Assembly: GCA_034696485.1 (NCBI GenBank)
Contig: JAQIWT010000867.1
Span: 1-14,306 of the forward strand
Length of the DNA: 14,306 nucleotides
Reading direction: 5' to 3'
Source: Isohypsibius dastychi
Lineage: Eukaryota; Tardigrada; Eutardigrada; Parachela; Isohypsibiidae
Below, piece by piece: positions 1 to 6,321 of the stretch. The stretch's first letter is position 1. Each line of letters opens with the position of its first letter. The notes beneath the pieces were generated by a model. It saw only the letters and a list, made by a program, of their open reading frames with translations. It was not told the origin of the DNA and did not search any database. The translations under genes and the position numbers were made by a program.

Positions 1-1976
1 ACAACAGAAGCGCAACTCCTTACCCGGAAAGCTTATGCGGGAGATGGAGGCTAACGCTGCATCAACAGGTAAGCCACCATAGGTCACTGTTTTCGGTTTT
101 GGGGGGCTTGTTGTTTGTTGCGATGCCGGAGCGAAGTGATTAGGAAACCCCACAGGAAGTTCGCGTTTTGGGCTTCGGAATGTACGGCTCAGCCGGTTTT
201 CAACAACGTTTAGAAAAACAAACACGATCGCGCTGTTGAGTGTCTGAACAGTCGCTGCCGCCTCTGTAACTGTATCAACATCAGTCAAAAATTTTGTTAG
301 CAAGGGATTTTGTTTACTCACAATTAAGGTTGCAAAACATGCAGAGTACGAGAGTCCTAATTCTATTGCCGCAATCTATTTTTTCCTTGTTTAGTCCAGT
401 GCGCAATAAATGGACAATTTTGATTGATTTTTAATTTAATAAACCAAGACCAGTTTGGGTTACAATTGTATTTTGATTTGCTTTCCTTCACTGAACACAC
501 CATTTGTGGTCTTACAGTACATTAGATTGTACGTCTGAAATGTAGTCAGCTTGTTTCTTCAAAAAGGTCACTAGAACTATCTTCGGCTTCCTGTCATAGT
601 CTATTTTCTGTTTGTTTTTCTTGTCATGAAGCGGAGTGATTAGTTCACGGAAAAACCATATCGGTGAAGTGGAATGCCTCTGAGGTGCCATCCGGTATGA
701 TCACTTCTGACGTGATACTGAGAGACGCACTGCTTCAGGCGCATTTCTTTACGTAAATGAGGTTTGGGGTTACTCTAACAACTACACAAGATCACATTCG
801 AAGTTCCAAGAGTTGTTGAAGAAAGTCTCGTGTTTCACAACCCAGTCCGTAGACAACAGCAGTGTCGTATTCGGCAAGGTATTCGCCTTCCACTATCGAC
901 GATTTACTTTATTGAGGTGTAATTGCAAGATTTAGGGGCGCTTAGGAATCATAACAATTGAAGAACTTACGAAGTCCCAATCTAACATAAGTTTTTCATG
1001 TTTTCGTTTTTGCAGATTGGAATTTTATAAAAGACCAAGCGCCTCAAAGCTCTCCACGTTTCTTATTCCGTCGCGTTCACAAGCGTTCAGACAGTGCTAG
1101 CAGTTCTGACAGCACCAAATCCTCCAAATCGAATGAATGTCATCATCACGGCAGCGCCGGCGTCCTCCATTCTCTATCCCACAAAATCCATGACAAAGCC
1201 AAAAAGCTCTTCGATAAGATCAAGCTAGGACTGGAACAAGAGTGTGAGGTGCTCGAAACCATCGTCACAACTGAAGAAGTCCATCAGGTCGACTTTGACC
1301 ACGCCCGCGAAATCATTGACACATTCCTCGAACATGGTCAAGTGACAGCCACGGCCGAACCTGAAGAAGGTGACCAAGACTTGGTCATGCATGCCTTGCC
1401 AGTTGTCTCTGCGGAGAGTTGTGTACCTGAAGTACATTCTGCACCGGATAACTTGGAATATCTGGAGAATACACAAAGTGACAGAGTCGTAGATGCCGAC
1501 AGCTCCGAACTCGTTTCTTATGCAGAACCCGTCAGTCAGTTCATTGGCGGTGAGTGAACGGTCATTACAAATGCCAAGATTGATTGGAAATTTAATTTGG
1601 AAAAACTTGGGAAATGTTGAAAATCAAGTTTAATTTGTGAAGACGTTTTGAGATCGAGTCAACGACACAGTCTGGTCTACAAAGTTATGAAGGTTTTCAC
1701 TGTGACGGGATTTTTGAGTGTCAAAGATATTTTTGGAACCATTTTCAACAATTATCTTGAACAAGGAAGCAAAACGCAGCGCGAAGAAAGTGTGACCTTT
1801 AGACAGATGGTCAGTTAAGCCGTTGTCTCTATGGAACCAGTGTTTCAACAACAGCTGAATCTTGTTTGAATAACAATGTTGTTTTTGCAGGATGCTCCTT
1901 GTTTTCCGAATTCACGAACACATCGGCAACGCACCAGATGAAAGAAATCGCGGATGGGGTACCGGATTACAACTGA
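1..1976 (+). CDS. Unrecognised Ser-rich protein, C-terminal 228 residues (partial at left edge)
   Basis: I do not recognise this family. Three exons join in phase: 1-68 (ends G|GTAAGC, phase 1), 1016-1549 (after a TTTTTGCAG acceptor, ends GCG|GTGAGT, phase 1) and 1891-1976 (after GTTTTTGCAG, ending in TGA). The frame is open to the left edge, so the true start may lie outside, although Met codons at 35 and 44 could serve. The visible part has a basic Arg/Lys stretch (residues about 37-46), a Ser/Asp/Lys-rich run (47-61), a Cys-His-His-His cluster (64-67), a strongly amphipathic Lys-rich helix (about 70-100, with Leu/Ile/Phe/Ala every 3-4 residues) and an acidic, low-complexity C-terminal half. 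No signal peptide, membrane segment or enzyme motif is visible. It looks like a largely disordered intracellular protein with one helical segment. Codon continuity over 534 nt and three matching phases support it being real; the function is unknown. Confidence 0.68.
69..1015 (+). other. Intron of the first gene (947 nt)
   Basis: AT-rich DNA between the GTAAGC donor at 69 and the TTTTTGCAG acceptor ending at 1015. I see no coding exon, RNA gene or repeat in it. It is the longest intron inferred in the window, so a skipped small exon cannot be excluded. Confidence 0.6.
1550..1890 (+). other. Last intron of the first gene (341 nt)
   Basis: GTGAGT donor at 1550 and GTTTTTGCAG acceptor at 1890, both close to consensus. 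The interior is AT-rich. A short minus-strand open frame in it (1630-1851) has no recognisable features. If the intron is retained, the reading frame stops at 1555-1557, five bases into it. Confidence 0.6.
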
Positions 1977-2695
1977 ACCACATATGCTGCAAACAACCCG
2001 CCTAGTTCCTTTTTTGTTGAGCAAAGCTTATTTTTGGAGTTCATGCAATTTTCTCAGGTTGATTGTAGACAAACGTTGATGCTTTTCTGCACATAAGTCT
2101 GATGGCTGCTTAGGATAAAACTTCTGCAATGGCTTCCGTCATCGGCTTGTTATTTTGACAAGTATCAAAGCTCGTTGTTGCTTGTTTGGCCTTGTGACTT
2201 TTTCAATTTTCTGTCGCCAGACTGCACCTTGGTAGTCTTTTTCCGGCGGGATCGAGATCTGCCAACGAAGAAGAGTGGCACTATTTAACGCAACAACCAT
2301 AAACACGTCGTTTGAACGCTCAACTGGGTTATTATGGTCATCAGCAGATCAACACGATCGTATCTTTTTGAATGATGTGCTTAATTTAAGCTCACAACCC
2401 AGCCACTGACGCAATGACAGCAGCCACTTTTTTCCACGACAAAAACAACGCGATAAACAATTTGTGAATGAAGAACGAAAATATCAACGTCTTAGGCTGG
2501 TAATTGAATGCTTGAACGGTTCGGCTGTCCTAAAAAACAAGAATTCTGATGCAAGTACATCTATTCTACAAAGCGATTGAGCGTTATTAAACCTCAATGA
2601 AAATCTAAGTGGTGTGACTGACTGCAAATACCCAAATGTCTAGAGCCGGTTGATGCACAGCCTCTTGGGGAAAATAAACACCTGAGTTGATACAG
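1977..2695. other. Intergenic / 3' UTR stretch without a gene
   Basis: Follows the stop codon of the first gene and runs to the tRNA gene. I see no coding exon. Poly(A)-signal-like hexamers on the plus strand occur only far downstream (ATTAAA at 2586-2591, AATAAA at 2673-2678), so the 3' end of the first gene is not placed. Confidence 0.5.
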
Positions 2696-2777
2696 GGTAA
2701 CGTGGCCGAGTGGTTAAGGCGCCAGATTTAGGCTCTGGTCCACTACGTGGGCGTGGGTTCGAATCCCACCGTTGCCA
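2696..2777 (+). tRNA. tRNA-Leu(UAG): tRNA-Leu, anticodon UAG
   Basis: This is a complete 82-nt type II cloverleaf that delivers leucine at CUA (and CUN) codons. The acceptor arms GGTAACG and CGTTGCC pair with one G-U wobble, followed by discriminator A2777. The D arm contains TGGCCGAGTGG, an excellent A box. The anticodon stem CCAGA/TCTGG encloses the loop TTTAGGC with TAG in the anticodon position. A long variable arm (CCAC/GTGG stem) is typical of leucine tRNA. The T arm GTGGG/CCCAC encloses TTCGAAT, and GGTTCGAATCC is a perfect B box. There is no intron, and CCA is not encoded, as expected for a eukaryotic nuclear gene. A T-run terminator follows directly. Confidence 0.97.
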
Positions 2778-2779
2778 AA

Positions 2780-2784
2780 TTTTT
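2780..2784 (+). terminator. RNA polymerase III T5 terminator of the tRNA
   Basis: Five T in a row start two bases after the discriminator base of the tRNA-Leu gene. This is the usual position and form of a pol III terminator. Confidence 0.85.
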
Positions 2785-2863
2785 ACATTGGTAACTAGCG
2801 TGGTAATCGCTCAGGAGGGTAGGGGGTTTGAATTGACCATAGGGGAACCTTGTAAAACTAGAC

Positions 2864-2869
2864 TTTATT
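2864..2869 (-). promoter_or_regulatory. Possible poly(A) signal for the astacin-like gene
   Basis: AATAAA on the minus strand about 440 nt downstream of the stop codon at 3306. It is the first canonical hexamer I find downstream, but the distance is long, so this is weak. Confidence 0.25.
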
Positions 2870-3040
2870 TTTGTTCGGGTTCCGATTTTTTGCGTCACGC
2901 TCTCTTTGCCTCAATTCCGAAGTATTTGCCGAACGATCACTGACCGACATCGGACAAAAATTTCTGATGCGCCTTAAGAGAAACATTGTTGAAGAAACTG
3001 AATTACAATATCGGTGTTGTAAAGCTTTCAATATGTCATC

Positions 3041-3060
3041 CGGACGGACGGACGGACGGG
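3041..3060. repeat. CGGA tetranucleotide microsatellite
   Basis: Four perfect CGGA units followed by a CGGG unit. It is a short simple repeat in otherwise unique intergenic DNA. Confidence 0.85.
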
Positions 3061-3305
3061 CATATGATTTTTTCTGGTACTGCATGTTGATGAGTTTTTT
3101 GTCTGTGTGGTTGTTATCCTGATGAGGAATCCAGAGGAAGGCCATTATGGAAGCCCACATTGTATCTTCCTTCGAGCTTCACGTATCGGTTGTTTCAAAG
3201 TTTTCGGGTTTACTCAAATGCTGTGCGAATCTCCTCTCATTTACTCGCATGGTTTAGAGATATCAAACGTTGTTCGAAGAACAAAAACAAAGCACTCAAC
3301 TAGTG

Positions 3306-5423
3306 TTACACAACAGTTGGCGCGCAGGCCAAGTAGAACTGTGCGCGAAGTACACTTTGTCCACCCATCGGATCAACAGCTGCAATGAAGAACTCCAAGG
3401 GATTTGCATTAGGATTAACAGCTGGGTCGACAGTCTTCACACCGGTCTCACTGACCAAACCCTGAACGGCGCTTGTTGGATCTGCGTACGCAGACACACT
3501 AAGGACTCCATGATTGCTGACTTCAAACTTTGCTCCTCCACCAACTGTTGCCGATATCCCGCTGAAGGAGGAGTAACTCACGCCTCCGCCATCCGGGTCG
3601 GTGGCCTGACTCAGAACAAATTAAAACAAAAAAACGGAATTATTTAGGATTAACCTACAATAACTGTTCCCAGCACAGTTGACCCTGCTTGATTCGAACC
3701 AATGCAGTTGACAAAAACTTTTCTGGGCTCAGCTCTGGGTAAAACCGCAATGGACTCTCCAAACGGGTTTACTTGATCAAAATTGACCACGACTTTTGTC
3801 AATTCTGCTGGTAGGTTCACTGATACAGTCTGGGTCTCCGCCTGGGTAAGTCGCTGGCTGGGAACGATATCTCCCGTGCTCAGTTTCCTTGTGACATGGG
3901 TGCTGAGGGAGGCTGCAATTCCTTCCGCTGCTGTGATTGAAACAAACTGTGGCGCGCAGTTCACGCTCAGAGTGACCGGTAAGCTGACACGGAGGGCAGA
4001 CACGCCAACAGCTGCTGGACGTTGGATGTTGACCATGAGTGGTTGGTTCAAGCTGCCTTTCACTGGCTGGCTAGTCAAAACGAGCCGTAGAACAGGAATA
4101 CATCCAGTAAAGGCGACCAGGTCAAGACACTCGGCCAGCCCTGAAGGTACTGAGAGACCCGATGTATCAAGATCTGGACCCGATGTGGAAGAGCCAGCGA
4201 AGTATACGATGTTTGCGGACACTCCAGGAACCGGGGGACTGATAGTCGCGGTAGGTGGCGCCACTGTCGTAATGGCTAAAGGCGTGATTCCTTCAATCTT
4301 TAAAAAGTACTTTTTAGAATTACATGGATCAACCAAAGTGTTGGCCTACCCAAAAGTATCCGAGCACGAGGGCTGGGGAATACGGTCGAGGTAGGCCGGT
4401 GGTAGAACACTGAATGCTGCGCAGTAGTGTGGCTGGGTTGGGGTTCAGTTTGACAAGTGCAGACGACGTGTCCACTAAGAAATTTCAAAAGTGGTTTATG
4501 TGTCATAATATTTAAGTAATAAAGATATCGGAAATCTGAAAAGAGCAAGTCTTACAGTCGTAACACGTGGGTGTCGGACCAGTTCCTCGAAACGGGCAGG
4601 AATGGTGCATTTTAAGTGCGATGCAGTCATCGACGCTCAACCTGGCAGATTTGCTCTCCGTTGCGCCATTTGCGATAGTGAAGATAGGTGTAGCGGTTGC
4701 AGCGTAACGAAGCGGGCTGACCATTGTAATGGAGTTCAGATCAAAATCACTCGAGTACTCTCCGGCGACTGTCATGACCGCTACAGAGGCGTTCAGCCTT
4801 TTATCGTCACTGAACAGATTGAACTTTCTCAGGGGCACTGCCACATAAAGGTTACGATCGACTGATGTCGAAAAGGTCATGAAGGCGCCGCGATCCATTC
4901 GCCTATATTCGTCAAGCAGTCCGAGTATGTTGGTCCAATAACGCATGGCATCCCGTTTGTTATCCAGGCATCCCCCAACCGCATTCCCACTGTCACTTCC
5001 GAACATGACCATAGGCTGACCATGGTTTCCCGCCGTTCTGTTGTATCCACTGAGTGTGGAACAAATGTCGGGGTTGACGCCTGCAACTGCTCTTGGCTGC
5101 ACGGATATGAAAGGTCGAGCCTGCCCAGGAACGTATTCTGTGAAAGTTATGCAGTTTCCAAGATCGGCGGACACTTGCGCAGCCGCATCTCTGAGCATCG
5201 AGTACTCATTATTTGCTAAAAAGAAATCTTGTATCAGAAACACTTGTGTGGTTTTTTGACGAGGTTATCACTCACTGTATGCTTGATAGCGGACGGGGAT
5301 CTGTTTGTATGGCCAGCGACCAATCGTGGCAGTATCTCGTGCTAGAGCCGCAGCACGAATTTCTGAAGCGTGCTGAACAAGTATAAGAAAAATCCCGAAT
5401 AAGATTTTACTTGAAGCAGCCAT
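3306..5423 (-). CDS. Secreted pseudo-astacin (zinc site lost) with cadherin-like C-terminal repeats
   Basis: Four exons on the minus strand, join(5423-5276, 5215-4556, 4275-3659, 3605-3306), encode 574 residues with matching phases (1,1,0). The Met at 5423 is chosen because it opens a clean signal peptide (hydrophobic residues 7-17, cleavage near 24-26); an in-frame Met lies upstream at 5531. RWP at 36-38 is the start of a mature astacin domain. The four structural Cys, the Met-turn Met and the closing LSxxDxxxLxxxxxC pattern (around residues 250-265) fit the astacin family (M12A). The zinc signature HEXXHXXGXXHEXXRXDR reads RYWTNILGLLDEYRRMDR (141-158): all three His and the catalytic Glu are gone. 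A TTxxPPT linker (about 272-286) leads to two or three beta-rich repeats, one starting ATDPDGG (476-482) as cadherin repeats do. It is probably a non-enzymatic extracellular binding protein; that role is inference. Confidence 0.82.
4276..4555 (-). other. Intron 2 of the astacin-like gene (280 nt), with a possible alternative last exon
   Basis: The donor is GACT|GTAAGA and the chosen acceptor is GCCTTTAG, the only AG found that keeps the long downstream frame in phase. An internal acceptor (ATTTCTTAG before 4474) would instead read 48 codons to a TGA at 4329-4331 and give a shorter protein without the cadherin-like part. An AG at 4351 looks good as an acceptor but is out of phase. Confidence 0.55.
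4890..4943 (-). other. Position of the destroyed astacin zinc-binding motif
   Basis: Codons for residues 141-158. Compared with HEXXHXXGXXHEXXRXDR, His1 is Arg, Glu2 is Tyr, His5 is Asn and His11 is Asp. Gly8, Glu12, Arg15 and the Asp-Arg pair are intact, which fixes the alignment without gaps. Confidence 0.85.
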
Positions 5424-5974
5424 GATGCCGATTTTTGAAGTGATGGCCTTGAATGCAAAGAACGCTGTCTTATTCCATTTTTCTATTTTTGACTGCTTTG
5501 TTAACGGGTGCTTACGTACACATAAAAACAAGATTCCACTTAAAAGTTCACATAACTGCGAAGCACGAGAGATAGGATAAGGTTCCGGAATAATCTTATG
5601 GCTTTTTCCATCTCGTGAGATTTGGTTATTACAGGTCGTGAAATTGTTGAACTGATTAGAGCTTCCGTGGAACCGAGCCAGGAAAAGATGAATTCATGTT
5701 TCAAGGACATTAAGGGCACCAAAGCTTATGCAACATAGGTTTGTTTCTTAATTCCGGCATTGAGAACACTGTTTACTGGCCGTGACTATAGATACTTAAG
5801 AGTTCGAGGTTGTACGAAGATCGGTTCGTGACACTTTCAAGAAAATTCCGAGTGTGATTACGTTACTATCCATTTTTCCAATAATTTGTAGCTGGGTAGC
5901 CACCGCTAGGCAAAGTTTTTTACCAGGTGTGTATCTGCACTGAAGTTCCCGCCTAACCAACCGCTGATCTTCAA

Positions 5975-5980
5975 TTTATT
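5975..5980 (-). promoter_or_regulatory. Possible poly(A) signal for the SMYD gene
   Basis: AATAAA on the minus strand, about 340 nt downstream of the SMYD stop codon. It is the only canonical hexamer I find between the two genes. Confidence 0.35.
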
Positions 5981-6189
5981 GAGCAATACGGCTGCGATCT
6001 GACTTTTTGAAGAGCGATGATTAGAACGGTCACAGAGAACCTAAAGTGGCACGCACCCTTTCTGTAAAGCAGAGCAAGGCAACGGTAGAGCCCAACGTTG
6101 ACAATCTAAGAATATTTGAAGGGCCAAATTCAGGAGTGAAAAAATAAGGTATCTTAGCGAACATGAGTGGGGCAAATGCGTTCACGTCA

Positions 6190-6206
6190 GGGGGAGGGGG
6201 GGGGGG
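6190..6206 (+). repeat. Interrupted G homopolymer (G5-A-G11)
   Basis: Five G, one A and eleven G on the plus strand, hence a C run in the SMYD 3' UTR if transcribed. It could be length-polymorphic, form a G-rich structure on the plus strand, or carry a sequencing length error. Confidence 0.9.
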
Positions 6207-6321
6207 CATCCAATGAGTTTTGCATAGACCGCAACTTCTCCGCTCTGGTCAATCAATGAGAGTACCGCAGTATCGCATCTCGTTGTAAACAGAACAAGAC
6301 GTTTCAAGCTGTAGTAGATGA

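Larger units (their letters stand above)
2785..3305. other. Intergenic stretch between the tRNA and the astacin-like gene
   Basis: No convincing exon on either strand. It holds a GGAC/CGGA microsatellite (3041-3060), a tRNA-B-box-like string just after the tRNA (near 2826-2840) and an AATAAA on the minus strand (2864-2869) that could end the astacin-like transcript. Open frames that cross it are short and low in complexity. Confidence 0.5.
5424..6321. other. Intergenic region between the SMYD and astacin-like genes
   Basis: Both neighbours are on the minus strand, so this holds the 3' UTR of the SMYD gene and the upstream region of the astacin-like gene. I see no coding exon. It contains a long G run (6190-6206) and a minus-strand AATAAA (5975-5980). 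No clear TATA box or initiator can be assigned. Confidence 0.5.

Noticed and set aside
2710-2943. Plus-strand open frame over the tRNA gene
   Set aside because: Its first codons are the D arm through T arm of the tRNA-Leu read as protein, a classic false ORF. Nothing downstream supports it.
2858-3160. Minus-strand 100-codon open frame
   Set aside because: It crosses the CGGA microsatellite, has Arg/Asn-rich low-quality composition and no family resemblance. No splice link to the astacin-like gene was found.
4276-4350. Upstream extension of the cadherin-like exon to the AG at 4351
   Set aside because: The reading frame is open there, but the upstream exon ends in phase 1 and this acceptor needs phase 0. 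The acceptor before 4275 gives a correct phase.
3783-4394. 203-codon plus-strand open frame
   Set aside because: Antisense shadow of the cadherin-like exon 3659-4275, whose minus-strand frame splices in phase to both neighbours and carries recognisable repeats.
4890-4943. An active astacin protease
   Set aside because: None of the zinc His residues or the catalytic Glu is present at the aligned motif, and no other HEXXH was found in the predicted protein.
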